From NCBI GenBank assembly GCA_017475265.1, contig JAFVFY010000095.1:1-45335 (forward strand): 45,335 nt of DNA, in the 5' to 3' direction. The position numbers were made by a program, and so were the translations under genes. The notes beneath the pieces are model-generated. The model was not told the origin of the DNA. It saw nothing but the letters and a program-made list of their open reading frames with translations, and did not search any database. The stretch comes from Prevotella sp. (GTDB lineage: Bacteria > Bacteroidota > Bacteroidia > Bacteroidales > Bacteroidaceae). Positions 35,001 through 42,970 of this stretch are shown in pieces (positions within the stretch are counted from its first letter, which is position 1; every line of letters begins with the position of its first letter).

Positions 35001-35472
35001 CTAGGCAGGTGTTGGCAAAATGCGCACTGGCATTGCTCGCGCCAGGCGTTACGTCTGCCGTCCATCCCCATTCCTCGCCACCATCGGTAGTACGGGCGTA
35101 GGAGGCGCGACTCAGGCAGGAAGGATAGTCCTGTCTCACGACTAGATTGCCCTGACGGTCGCTCAGGCAGATAGTGCCGCCGTCACAGTCGAGCTTGAAC
35201 GGGGCATGGGTAGAAAGGATGTCATTAGAGCCGAGCCATAAGACCTTAAACCCCTTGGCCGGCACCTTACCAATGTTCGTAGGGAGCTTCCATTGCTTCA
35301 GGTTGTCGGCATCGTAGCTCAGGTACATGCCACCAAGGTCAGCGGCCTCTTCACCAGGATTGTAAACCTCTATCCAGCTGTCGAAATTTGTCGCGGGACT
35401 CATAACGATACCCGCGTTACTAGCCATCAGCTCGTTGATGACTAAGACTACTGAAAGTAACGCCGTTCCCAT
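32011..35472 (-). CDS. CotH-kinase family surface protein with lamin-tail domains
   Basis: 1153 residues. Starts almost directly with a lamin-tail domain (VINELMASNAG, SWIEVYNPGEEAADLGGMYL), then a chitobiase/CotH region: VPVVSIVGDDRFFNDP, the kinase core VRNGGNDSWSRFKDP, EYVNGKFKGMLNLREPN, and FRFVLFDLDQVFNYY (DxD). Beta-rich modules follow (FDDSNWSVGMAPLG; VVAVEVHNTS), then a second lamin-tail domain (RINEVSAANAIYVNEYFKHN) and a type IX-like C-terminal tail (LRRGVYVAVVSDSNGNKTTC). CotH proteins are atypical kinases. Before the lamin-tail start only MGTALLSV remains, so the signal peptide looks truncated. The ATG lies 9 bases after the stop of the LRR gene and in the same frame. Confidence 0.85.
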   Translation of the reverse strand: MGTALLSVVLVINELMASNAGIVMSPATNFDSWIEVYNPGEEAADLGGMYLSYDADNLKQWKLPTNIGKVPAKGFKVLWLGSNDILSTHAPFKLDCDGGTICLSDRQGNLVVRQDYPSCLSRASYARTTDGGEEWGWTADVTPGASNASAHFANTCLDPPTVSVGSCLFDKLFNVNVDIPDGAILMYTTDGSLPMSTVEGDGTAKRSTTGKFTVRSTSSYVFRLFKDGYLPSAPVTRSYIKHDKNYTVPVVSIVGDDRFFNDPMWGIDVKGQNGIPGNGRDDAVNWNQPWDRPVNFSYISPDGKMLFNQDVNISVSGGWSRKDAPRSFKLKSSKVFDGLNHLDYPFFPQKPYIRNKALLVRNGGNDSWSRFKDPALTTIVQRSGIDLDVQSTVQVAEYVNGKFKGMLNLREPNNDKFVYANWGYDDEEIDAFENDEFKNGTAEVYNYLVKLSERINAEGVYDKVKALLDIDEFTNYMAAELYLGNSDWPNNNVKGYRSKKDGRFRFVLFDLDQVFNYYCAMTSISTLETNKEFANTPLVKLFRNLLNNDEYRKKFLDTFCLMGGSVFERQRVTSIVNELADAMRPMLQLENRSPDGSASEIKNRLSSRLDEAMNQLRAYKPAQIDGLTKQNVQLSADTDGATLMMNGLTVPYSSFKGYLFAPVTLEAKAPAGYIFTGWKKGGASLTTLSEYSSQWHYYDDGEAPSDWQATNFDDSNWSVGMAPLGFSMKGVATTVSYGDDSQQKHPTTYFRQRVTLSKAPAANDSFVMSYQVDDGFVVYVNGQEAGRVNMPNGNVDYDTFSQTYAGDTPFEGDIELSASLFHKGNNVVAVEVHNTSYTSSDLYWAALLQTTISDADEEEFVSSDPVINMPDDAKLSLVATFRPMTDEERAVGNIVPVRINEVSAANAIYVNEYFKHNDWVELYNTTDQPIDVAGMYLSDNPDKPRKYQIEPPLFTSEDLWGYTPYGMETEQGTVILPHDYLIIWCDQREPLTQLHASFKLDAEGDELMLTAADGSWTDHFTYGPMKDDETAGRYPDGAADVYTMNIPTIGKANITSSYVSVVEQLHWTEISDMAITDGLSVRYVNGRLKVESIYDGDVRVGVTNLSGQKVLAVTSRVYGGHADVGVSQLRRGVYVAVVSDSNGNKTTCKFVVD

Positions 35473-35481
35473 CTCAAAGGC

Positions 35482-36429
35482 TTACTCCTCTACTATGTGG
35501 GGGAAGTCTTTCCAGTACTTGCTGACGTAGTAGGTGTTGAGCATGCCCTTGGGTACGACGAGCGTGGCAGTGCGGGCATCGAAGGCATCCTCCACAATCG
35601 GGGGATACTTCTTGATGCATACAATACGGTTAAGCGCCGTGCAGTCCTTGAAGGCATCCTTGCGCAGACGTTCCACGCTCTTCGGGAGGGTGATGGATTG
35701 CAGGGACGTGCAGCCCATGAAGGTGCTGTCCTCGACGAAGCGCACTCCCTGGGGAACGGCGAAGGCCGTCAGCCCTGTGCAGTCGCGGAAGGCTTGCACG
35801 CCTATCTCATCCATCTTCTCCGGCAGCGCTATCTCCGTCATCCCGCGTGTGCCGCGGAATGCCTGGGGAGCGAGATAGCGTATGCCGTCGAGGATGCGCG
35901 TGTTTTGGCAGCCGGCGACAAGCATCAGCTTGCCTTTCCACGTACATACGATTCCATTACAGTCCTCTCGTGAGTCATAGTGGGTATTGGCCGTGTCTAC
36001 ACTCAGAGACGTAAGTCCCGGGCAGTCAGCAAAGGCACCATAGTTGATGGTGACAACACTACGGGGAACGGTGATGCTCTCCAAACTGGCAGAGCCAGCG
36101 AAGGTCTCAGGCTGAAGCTCCTGGACACCCAAGAAATAGCGGAACTCGTCAAAGTGCTTCAAGTTGCTGTTCTGGAGAGCGGTGCCAAGGTCTTTCACAT
36201 TGACGGCGTCAATGCTGGTCATCTCCGTTGCATCGGAAGCTATCCAGCCCTGGCTGCGCGCCAAGGCCATCAGCTCCGCATTACTCTGGTCGGTGGCGAT
36301 GACCACTTCCTCAACCTCAATATCATCCGGGTCATCGGGACTACCCACATAATCAATAGCCCAAAAACAAAGCACGAACACGGCAATGATAACCAGACCA
36401 CCAAGAATCCACGGTGATTTTTCTTTCAT
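35482..36429 (-). CDS. BspA-type leucine-rich-repeat protein with N-terminal membrane anchor
   Basis: 315 residues. One membrane segment near the start (WILGGLVIIAVFVLCFWAIDYVG) is followed by an acidic linker and LRR_5 repeats of the BspA type: LESITVPRSVVTINYGAFADCPGL, MTEIALPEKMDEIGVQAFRDCTGL, LQSITLPKSVERLRKDAFKDCTAL. The end reads LVVPKGMLNTYYVSKYWKDF, the usual close of this family. Probably a cell-envelope protein with its repeats outside the inner membrane. Upstream, over 224 bases, lies an inverted copy of the dispersed repeat. Confidence 0.85.
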   Translation of the reverse strand: MKEKSPWILGGLVIIAVFVLCFWAIDYVGSPDDPDDIEVEEVVIATDQSNAELMALARSQGWIASDATEMTSIDAVNVKDLGTALQNSNLKHFDEFRYFLGVQELQPETFAGSASLESITVPRSVVTINYGAFADCPGLTSLSVDTANTHYDSREDCNGIVCTWKGKLMLVAGCQNTRILDGIRYLAPQAFRGTRGMTEIALPEKMDEIGVQAFRDCTGLTAFAVPQGVRFVEDSTFMGCTSLQSITLPKSVERLRKDAFKDCTALNRIVCIKKYPPIVEDAFDARTATLVVPKGMLNTYYVSKYWKDFPHIVEE

Positions 36430-36442
36430 AGTCTCTCAACTC

Positions 36443-36606
36443 TAACTTAGATTATTCATACTCTTTCCAACAACGGATTTTACGGATCACACGGATTTTA
36501 CGGATTATAATTTATTTCACAGATTTCCTCCAGATTCGATGGGGAGAGAAAAATAAATCCGTGAAATCAGTTTTAATCCGTTGTTTTTTCCATATTGCAG
36601 TGTATA
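36443..36606 (-). repeat. Dispersed ~170-bp repeat, copy B (inverted)
   Basis: Reverse-complement copy of the 14533 repeat: AACTTAGATTATTCATACTC, CAACAACGGATTTTACGG, and ending TTTTAATCCGTTGTTTTTTC then CATATTGC. Lies between the LRR gene and carB. Confidence 0.9.
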
Positions 36607-36617
36607 ATGTCTATAGT

Positions 36618-36657
36618 CTCTAAACTCTAATCTCTCAACTCTAAACTCTAAACTCAA
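36618..36657. repeat. CTCTAAA heptamer array after carB
   Basis: CTCTAAA, CTCTAAT, CTCTCAA, CTCTAAA, CTCTAAA and a partial CTCAAG follow in exact 7-base steps and touch the carB stop codon. Confidence 0.8.
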
Positions 36658-39600
36658 GAATTATATTCCTGCCAACTCTTGATTTTGATGTCGTCGATGT
36701 TCAAAGCGGTGAAGGCCTCGATGAAAGCCTTTGCCAGACGGACGTTGGTCATCAGCGGCGTGTTGTGGTCGATGGCTCCACGGCGGATGCGGTAGCCGTT
36801 GGTCAACTCACGCTTGGTGTGGTTCTTCGGCACGTTGATGATGAGATCGAACTTATGGGCGGCAATCATGTCCATCACATTGTTCTCGCCCTCCTCGTCA
36901 GGCCAGCGGACGGGCGTAGCCTCCACGCCGTTATCATTGAAGAACTTGGCCGTTCCACCAGTGGCGTAGACCTTGTAGCCCTTCTTCACCAGCTGTTGAG
37001 CCGGTTCGAGCAAACTCACCTTACCCTTGGCACCGCCCGATGAGATGAGAATAGCGCGACCTGGCTGCGGCAGACGGTAGCCTGTGGCAATGAGGGCATT
37101 GAGCAAAGCCTCGTTGAGGTCGTCGCCCAAACAGCCCACCTCGCCAGTAGAGCTCATGTCCACTCCCAGCACGGGGTCGGCATTCTGTAGACGGGCAAAC
37201 GAGAACTGGCTGGCCTTCACACCAATACGGTCGATGTCGAACTCCGAGCGGTCGGGACGCTCGTAAGGTGCGTCGAGCATAATCTTCGTGGCTGTCTCGA
37301 TGAAGTTGCGCTTCAGAATCTTGCTCACGAAGGGGAAGGAGCGCGAGGCACGCAGGTTGCACTCGATGACCTTCACCTCGCGGTTCTTGGCCAGGAACTG
37401 GATGTTGAACGGACCGCTGATATTCAGTTCCTTGGCAATGGCGCGGGCAATCTTCTTGATTTGACGGATGGTGGAGAAATAAATGTGCTGTGCGGGGAAG
37501 AGCATCGTGGCGTCGCCAGAGTGTACACCGGCATACTCCACATGCTCGGAGATGGCATACTCCACCACCTCGCCCTTATCGGCCACGGCATCGAACTCGA
37601 TTTCCTTGGTCTCGGTCATGAACTTCGAGATAACCACAGGGAACTCCTTGCTCACCTCGGTAGCCATGTTGAGGAAACGATGCAGCTCCTCGTCGTCGTA
37701 GCACACATTCATGGCAGCACCCGAGAGCACGTAGGAAGGACGGACGAGCACGGGATAGCCCACCTGGTTGACGAAGTCCTTCACATCCTCAAACGAGGTG
37801 AGTGCACGCCATGCCGGCTGGTCGATACCAAGCTTGTCGAGCATGGCAGAGAACTTGTCGCGGTTCTCGGCACGGTCGATGTCCACAGGACTGGTACCCA
37901 GCACGGGAACACCCTGACGGTGGAGTTTCATGGCGAGGTTGTTAGGAATCTGACCGCCCACGCTCACTATCACACCACGCGGTTGCTCCAGGTCGATGAC
38001 ATCAAGCACACGCTCCAGTGACAGCTCGTCGAAGTAGAGGCGGTCGCACATGTCGTAGTCGGTGGAGACGGTCTCGGGGTTATAGTTAATCATAATGGAC
38101 TTGTAACCCAGCTTACGCGCCGTCTGGATGGCGTTCACCGAGCACCAGTCGAACTCCACACTGGAGCCGATGCGGTAGGCACCGGAACCAAGAACGACAA
38201 CCGACTTCTCATTGTTATAATAGTTGATGTCGTGCTTGGGCTTGTACTGCTCGCCCTGCTGGTTACCGAAAGCGGGCACGTGAGAGTACGTGAAATAGAG
38301 GTAGTTGGTGAGCTCAGGATGCTCGCTGGCCACGGTGGGGATGCGCTTCACAGATGGCATGATGCCACGCTCCTTACGGTAGCTACGCACCTCCAGGTTC
38401 TCCTTCTCCATGTTGCCACGCTGGGGTTTCAGCACAAAGCGGGCTATCTGGAAGTCGCTGAAGCCGCAACGCTTCACCTCCAAGAGGAAGTCGTCAGGAA
38501 TGTCCTCCAGACGGTCGTAGCCTTGCAGCTGATGCTTCAAATCGACGATATGCTTCAGCCTCTCAAGGAACCACACGTCAATCTTCGTCAACTCCTCGAT
38601 GCGCTCCACGGTGTAGCCTTCCTCCAGAGCCTGGGCGATGGCAAAAATGCGCAGGTCGGTGGGGTTCTGAAGCTCCTCGTCAAGGTTCTCGAACTTCGTG
38701 TGGTCATTGCCCACGAAGCCGTGCATGCCCTGGCCTATCATGCGGAGGCCTTTCTGAATCATTTCCTCAAACGAACGGCCTATCGACATGATTTCGCCCA
38801 CGGACTTCATCGAGGAACCTATCTGGCGCGAGACACCTACAAACTTCGTGAGGTCCCAACGTGGAATCTTGCAAATCATATAGTCGAGGCTCGGAGCCAC
38901 GTATGCCGACGAGGTGGTTCCCATCTCGCCAATCTGGTCGAGGGTGTAGCCCAAGGCAATCTTGGCGGCAACGAAGGCCAAGGGATAACCCGTTGCTTTC
39001 GAGGCCAATGCGCTGGAACGTGAAAGTCGTGCGTTAATCTCGATGATGCGGTAGTCGTTGGTCTCAGCGTTGAAGGCAAACTGTATGTTACACTCGCCCA
39101 CGATGTTCAGATGGCGGACGCATTTAATAGTAAGCTCCTGCAACATCTTCACCTGTTCCTCGGTGAGCGAGCAGGTGGGAGCCACAACGATACTCTCGCC
39201 GGTGTGTATGCCGAGCGGGTCGAAGTTCTCCATCGAGGCTACGGTGAAGCAATGGTCGTTGGCATCACGGATAGTCTCAAACTCTATCTCCTTCCAGCCC
39301 TTCAGGCTCTCTTCCACAAGGATCTGTGGGGCAAAGGTGAAGGCCGACTCTGCCAGTTCACGGAAAGCCTTCTCATCTGGACAGATACCGCTGCCCAGAC
39401 CGCCGAGGGCGTAGGCCGAGCGAATCATGATGGGGAAGCCAATCTCGTGGGCAGCCTTCAGCGCGTCGTCCATGTTCTCCACAGCGTGGCTGACGGGCAC
39501 CTTGAGGTCTATCTCGCCCAGTTTCTTTACGAAGAGGTCACGGTCTTCAGTGTTCATGATAGCCTCGACGCTGGTGCCGAGCACCTCGACGCCGTACTCT

Positions 39601-39923
39601 TTCAGCACGCCTGTCTGGTAAAGCTCTGTACCACAGTTCAGGGCTGTCTGTCCGCCGAAAGCCAAGAGGATGCCGTCGGGGCGCTCCTTCTTGATAATCT
39701 CGGTGACGAAGTGTGTGTTCACGGGTTGGAAATACACCTTGTCAGCGATACCCTCCGATGTCTGGATGGTGGCGATGTTGGGGTTTACGAGCACGCTCTT
39801 GATACCTTCCTCTCGCAGAGCCTTCAGGGCCTGCGAGCCAGAGTAGTCAAATTCACCTGCCTGTCCGATTTTCAGAGCACCCGAGCCCAGCACGAGCACC
39901 TTTTTGAGATTTTGTTTTGCCAT
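36654..39923 (-). CDS. carB: Carbamoyl-phosphate synthase large subunit
   Basis: 1089 residues. Makes carbamoyl phosphate for arginine and pyrimidine synthesis from bicarbonate, ATP and ammonia supplied by CarA. Two homologous ATP-grasp halves: first KVLVLGSGALKIGQAGEFDY SGSQALKAL, IMIRSAYALGGLGSG, IEINARLSRSSALASKATGYP; second SVVVLGSGAYRIGSSVEFDW, VLVRPSYVLSGAAMNVCYDD, VIECNLRASRSFPFVSK. C-terminal MGS-type allosteric domain near VYATGGTAKFFNDNGVEATP. No carA in the window. Only 66 bases separate its start from the upstream AraC-type gene on the same strand, and no promoter is seen there. Confidence 0.97.
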   Translation of the reverse strand: MAKQNLKKVLVLGSGALKIGQAGEFDYSGSQALKALREEGIKSVLVNPNIATIQTSEGIADKVYFQPVNTHFVTEIIKKERPDGILLAFGGQTALNCGTELYQTGVLKEYGVEVLGTSVEAIMNTEDRDLFVKKLGEIDLKVPVSHAVENMDDALKAAHEIGFPIMIRSAYALGGLGSGICPDEKAFRELAESAFTFAPQILVEESLKGWKEIEFETIRDANDHCFTVASMENFDPLGIHTGESIVVAPTCSLTEEQVKMLQELTIKCVRHLNIVGECNIQFAFNAETNDYRIIEINARLSRSSALASKATGYPLAFVAAKIALGYTLDQIGEMGTTSSAYVAPSLDYMICKIPRWDLTKFVGVSRQIGSSMKSVGEIMSIGRSFEEMIQKGLRMIGQGMHGFVGNDHTKFENLDEELQNPTDLRIFAIAQALEEGYTVERIEELTKIDVWFLERLKHIVDLKHQLQGYDRLEDIPDDFLLEVKRCGFSDFQIARFVLKPQRGNMEKENLEVRSYRKERGIMPSVKRIPTVASEHPELTNYLYFTYSHVPAFGNQQGEQYKPKHDINYYNNEKSVVVLGSGAYRIGSSVEFDWCSVNAIQTARKLGYKSIMINYNPETVSTDYDMCDRLYFDELSLERVLDVIDLEQPRGVIVSVGGQIPNNLAMKLHRQGVPVLGTSPVDIDRAENRDKFSAMLDKLGIDQPAWRALTSFEDVKDFVNQVGYPVLVRPSYVLSGAAMNVCYDDEELHRFLNMATEVSKEFPVVISKFMTETKEIEFDAVADKGEVVEYAISEHVEYAGVHSGDATMLFPAQHIYFSTIRQIKKIARAIAKELNISGPFNIQFLAKNREVKVIECNLRASRSFPFVSKILKRNFIETATKIMLDAPYERPDRSEFDIDRIGVKASQFSFARLQNADPVLGVDMSSTGEVGCLGDDLNEALLNALIATGYRLPQPGRAILISSGGAKGKVSLLEPAQQLVKKGYKVYATGGTAKFFNDNGVEATPVRWPDEEGENNVMDMIAAHKFDLIINVPKNHTKRELTNGYRIRRGAIDHNTPLMTNVRLAKAFIEAFTALNIDDIKIKSWQEYNS

Positions 39924-39967
39924 AATTGCTGTTATTATCGTTTAATAAAGTGTCTGTGTCCTGAACG

Positions 39968-39996
39968 TTTATTGTTTATTGGTTATTGTTTATTGT
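39968..39996. repeat. TTTATTG repeat at the end of the AraC-type sensor gene
   Basis: TTTATTG words in series (GTTTATTGTTTATTGG, TTATTGTTTATTG), running into the last codons of the sensor gene. Related to 29222-29258. Confidence 0.7.
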
Positions 39997-42425
39997 CTTT
40001 CGTCGCGATACTCTGCGGGGGTACGCTTATGTTCATGGAAGAAGTTACCCATGAAATAGTTGGGTGTGTAGAACCCGCACTCATCGCTGATTTCTTCTAT
40101 AGTCTTATTGGTGGTGGTAAGCAGCTCTGCGGCTTTGCGCAGCCGGAACTGCTTGACCATGTCACGCGGACTCTTGTAGATGTTGGCCGTCACTACCTCG
40201 TAGAGGTGTACGATATCCACGTTGGCCACGTCACCCAGTTTCCTCATGGTGATGTCCTCCTTCTTATTCTCATGCACGTATGGGATGAGCTTCTCCATGA
40301 TGTCGATGAACTCTGGTGCCAGCTGTTGTTCGCTCGCCGAACCAATCTCGTCAACAGACGGAGAGAGCGGCTCCTTCGAGAAGCTGTCGGCACGTTCTAC
40401 AAACATGCATATCTTGTTGATGACGTCACCCTCCTCATGGTTGCGTTTCACGCGCATGCGCGTATTCCTTATATATAATATGAGGTTGGCGATGAAGAGT
40501 GCCAACAGCACCAAGCCATAGAGTAGATACACACCCCTGGCTTGCCACCACGACTGGTTCACGACGATGATCCAACGATAAGGCTCGCCTTCCCAGAGAT
40601 AAGGGAACAACGATGCCTGTAGCTCGACGACGTATTCGCCCGGTTCCAGGTCGAAAAGTGGCAGGTGGAGCATACCCTCGTCGTCGACATTGTCGGAGTT
40701 GAAGTAGGAGTACATCTGCCACTCCTCCTTGCCCATACCCTTAATGCGTACATTATAGTAAGACTGCAAGGGTCGGAAATAGTTCAGGGCCGAGAAAATC
40801 AGGGACAGGGTTGTCTGGTCGCTGGTCAGGTTGATGGTCAACGCCCTGGCAATAGCCCTGTCTATGACGATATTATCATCCAGCGGCACGTTAGGCTCAA
40901 TGGTGGTACCGTTCACCATGAGTTTTGTCAGCTTGGGGTAGAGCTTGTATGGATGCGGCGTATTCACAGTAAAGGTTTCAGGACGGAAGAGCAGCACGTG
41001 GTCAATGGTCTGCATCACGATCTGACTGTCGGGCAACAGCATGGCCTTGCAGTTGACAAAAGCCTCGCTGGGAACATTATCGTTGGCGTTGAAGCTGTTG
41101 ACGAACTCCACACGCTCGCCCTGGAAACCTATGTACGAGACCCCCGACGACGTGGCTAACCATATATTATGACTGGCATCTTCCACGACAGAGTGTACCA
41201 CGTCATTGTACAAACCCGTTTTCCGCGTGAATACCAACGGCTCCTGATGTGGGTCTTTATACATGTACAAGCCTGTAGTAGTACCTATCCACGACCATCC
41301 ACGGCTGTCGGTGAACATGCAGTTGGCGTTCATGCCTTGGAACTCGGTGATGGTCTGCTCCAGCCCCCGCATCTTGTCTACATACACCTGAGCTTCGGGA
41401 CTTTCTATGGGGATGGTCTTAAAGGGCGACAGGTTGGGCTTGGAGTAGAGCAGTCCGCGACTCTTCGTACCCACCCACATGCCTCCTTGTCGGTCGAAGG
41501 CCAGGGCGTTGCAATCCACGGAAATCTTCTTTCCGTCCAACAATGTCAGCTCGTGTGTCCACTTCTGTTCCTGCGTCGCAATATCATATACGCAATATCC
41601 CTGCTCGGTGGCAATGTATAGATGATTGTCCTTCAGCGCCATGCTATTCATGTGGAATGGCATTTCCATCAGTATCGTCCACTCAAGCTTATGCACGTCA
41701 AAATAAAGCAGCACAGCCTCGCGGTCTCCGTTGCGCAGCTGGAAGTAACCGTCTTTGTAGCGCAGGATGGACGAAGTGTTGGCGTAACGTTGTGCCGTCT
41801 CCCATTCGTATGCCCGAGTACGGTGCACGGTGTTGCCCACGTTAAGGTCCTGCCCCACTTCCTCGCCGTTGTCATAGAAAGTGAGCAACATGTTGTCAAA
41901 CACGTCTACATCCTGTAGGTTACGGTCACGCAGCACATTGTAGAATTTCTTCTGCTCCATGCCGTAGAGCCCCTCGTCGGCAAGCGTCCACACACGACCT
42001 ATGGAATCCACGAAGATGTCAAGCACAGGCATGGGACACCCCATCTGGCGCAACACGCTATCCACATTCTGAGAGAACTGCTCAAGAATGAGGTCGCAGC
42101 AGGTCACGCTGTTGTTAGACTTTAGCCAAAGATGATGGTGACGGTCGAAACGCAACACATCGTTACCACGGTATTGTGCCAATGGATAACGATATTCGCG
42201 ATGGGTGACAATATGAGAGAAAGAAGAGCCGTTGTAGAAATTCAGGTTGCCGAGGGTAGAGATAACCATTCTGCCAGTCTTGGTGCGTAACACCGCCTGA
42301 GCACTGTTGTCGGTCAGTCCACCAGCCGCATTGATAACCCTGAAAGCCCGCTCCTCAGTGGCTTTGACTGAAAGACTTGCCACTGCTAACAACATTAATA
42401 ATATATGTCGTAAGGCGAATTTCAT
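39990..42425 (-). CDS. Membrane sensor with propeller and Y_Y_Y domains fused directly to an AraC-type HTH (no kinase)
   Basis: 811 residues with signal peptide (MKFALRHILLMLLAVASLSVKA). The periplasmic part has two-component propeller repeats (SIGRVWTLADEGLYG, GGMWVGTKSRGLLY, GWSWIGTTTGLYMY, HNIWLATSSGVSYIG) and a Y_Y_Y domain (FDLEPGEYVVELQA). One membrane helix lies at about 630-652. After a short linker the last ~100 residues are an AraC-type DNA-binding domain (MRKLGDVANVDIVHLYEVVT, TIEEISDECGFYTPNYFMGNF). In hybrid two-component systems a histidine kinase and receiver lie between these parts; here both are absent. It could sense a ligand outside and act at the membrane, or pair with other regulators. 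Confidence 0.85.
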   Translation of the reverse strand: MKFALRHILLMLLAVASLSVKATEERAFRVINAAGGLTDNSAQAVLRTKTGRMVISTLGNLNFYNGSSFSHIVTHREYRYPLAQYRGNDVLRFDRHHHLWLKSNNSVTCCDLILEQFSQNVDSVLRQMGCPMPVLDIFVDSIGRVWTLADEGLYGMEQKKFYNVLRDRNLQDVDVFDNMLLTFYDNGEEVGQDLNVGNTVHRTRAYEWETAQRYANTSSILRYKDGYFQLRNGDREAVLLYFDVHKLEWTILMEMPFHMNSMALKDNHLYIATEQGYCVYDIATQEQKWTHELTLLDGKKISVDCNALAFDRQGGMWVGTKSRGLLYSKPNLSPFKTIPIESPEAQVYVDKMRGLEQTITEFQGMNANCMFTDSRGWSWIGTTTGLYMYKDPHQEPLVFTRKTGLYNDVVHSVVEDASHNIWLATSSGVSYIGFQGERVEFVNSFNANDNVPSEAFVNCKAMLLPDSQIVMQTIDHVLLFRPETFTVNTPHPYKLYPKLTKLMVNGTTIEPNVPLDDNIVIDRAIARALTINLTSDQTTLSLIFSALNYFRPLQSYYNVRIKGMGKEEWQMYSYFNSDNVDDEGMLHLPLFDLEPGEYVVELQASLFPYLWEGEPYRWIIVVNQSWWQARGVYLLYGLVLLALFIANLILYIRNTRMRVKRNHEEGDVINKICMFVERADSFSKEPLSPSVDEIGSASEQQLAPEFIDIMEKLIPYVHENKKEDITMRKLGDVANVDIVHLYEVVTANIYKSPRDMVKQFRLRKAAELLTTTNKTIEEISDECGFYTPNYFMGNFFHEHKRTPAEYRDERQ

Positions 42426-42448
42426 CGGCTACGGTTGCAATTCGTCGG

Positions 42449-42480
42449 CAAAGGTACGCAAAAAGCGTGGCGCAACCAAA
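42449..42480 (-). promoter_or_regulatory. Promoter of the AraC-type sensor gene
   Basis: Minus strand: TACCTTTG at 42449-42456 and TTTG at 42477-42480, spaced by 20 bases. Leader of about 20 bases to the ATG at 42425. Confidence 0.8.
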
Positions 42481-42546
42481 TTTTTTATAGAAAATAACAC
42501 AATTAATATGCAGGGGGAAAATAATTTGTGAAATATTGTATATTTT

Positions 42547-42578
42547 TTTGGAGGTTAGGAAAAATGTTAGTACTTTTG
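42547..42578 (+). promoter_or_regulatory. Promoter of tRNA-Ser
   Basis: TTTG at 42547-42550 and TACTTTTG at 42571-42578, spaced by 20 bases, about 48 bases before the tRNA. Confidence 0.75.
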
Positions 42579-42625
42579 CACCCGCATTTGAGAGAAAGTG
42601 CTTTTCAGGGCCTTAAAAGCCGTGA

Positions 42626-42715
42626 GGAAGTTTGGGTGAGTGGCTGAAACCAGCAGTTTGCTAAACTGCCGTGCGGGTAACCGTACCGGGGGTTCGAATC
42701 CCCCAGCTTCCGCCA
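42626..42715 (+). tRNA. tRNA-Ser (anticodon GCT)
   Basis: 90 bases including encoded CCA. Acceptor stem GGAAGTT pairs with AGCTTCC, discriminator G, CCA at 42713-42715. Anticodon stem GCAGT/ACTGC with loop TTGCTAA, anticodon GCT at 42660-42662. The long variable arm (GCGGGTAACCGT region) is typical of tRNA-Ser, and the T loop has GTTCGAATC. Reads AGC/AGU codons. Confidence 0.96.
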
Positions 42716-42721
42716 AGACAG

Positions 42722-42755
42722 AAGAGAAACCTTCAAAAAGGTTTCTCTTTTTTAT
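42722..42755 (+). terminator. Rho-independent terminator after tRNA-Ser
   Basis: AAGAGAAACC (42722-42731) pairs with GGTTTCTCTT (42740-42749), 8-base loop, and is followed by a T run. Seven bases after the tRNA. Confidence 0.9.
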
Positions 42756-42798
42756 TGTCTGAAAAACAAAGCAAGCCCGTACGTAACTGATGACGTAT

Positions 42799-42970
42799 AT
42801 TCACGGCAATATGAAAAAACAACGGATTAAAACTGATTTCACGGATTTTCACGGATTTATTTTTATCTCCCCATCGAATCTAGAAGAAATCTGTGAAATC
42901 CATTATAATCAGTATAATCCGTGTAATCCGTAAAATCCGTTGTTGAAAAGAGTATGAATAATCCAAGTTA
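42799..42970 (+). repeat. Dispersed ~170-bp repeat, copy C
   Basis: Same orientation and nearly the same sequence as the 14533 copy, from ATTCACGGCAATATG through AACAACGGATTAAAACTG to TAAAATCCGTTGTTG and AAAAGAGTATGAATAATCCA. Confidence 0.9.

Noticed and set aside
39111-40478. 455-codon plus-strand frame spanning the ends of carB and the AraC-type sensor gene
   Set aside because: Antisense to two well-supported genes and bridging their spacer; its translation has no domain.
42626-42970. tRNA-Ser as attachment site of the nearby recombinase
   Set aside because: No second copy of the tRNA 3' end is visible in the window, and the recombinase gene is coupled to UpxY as in capsule loci.
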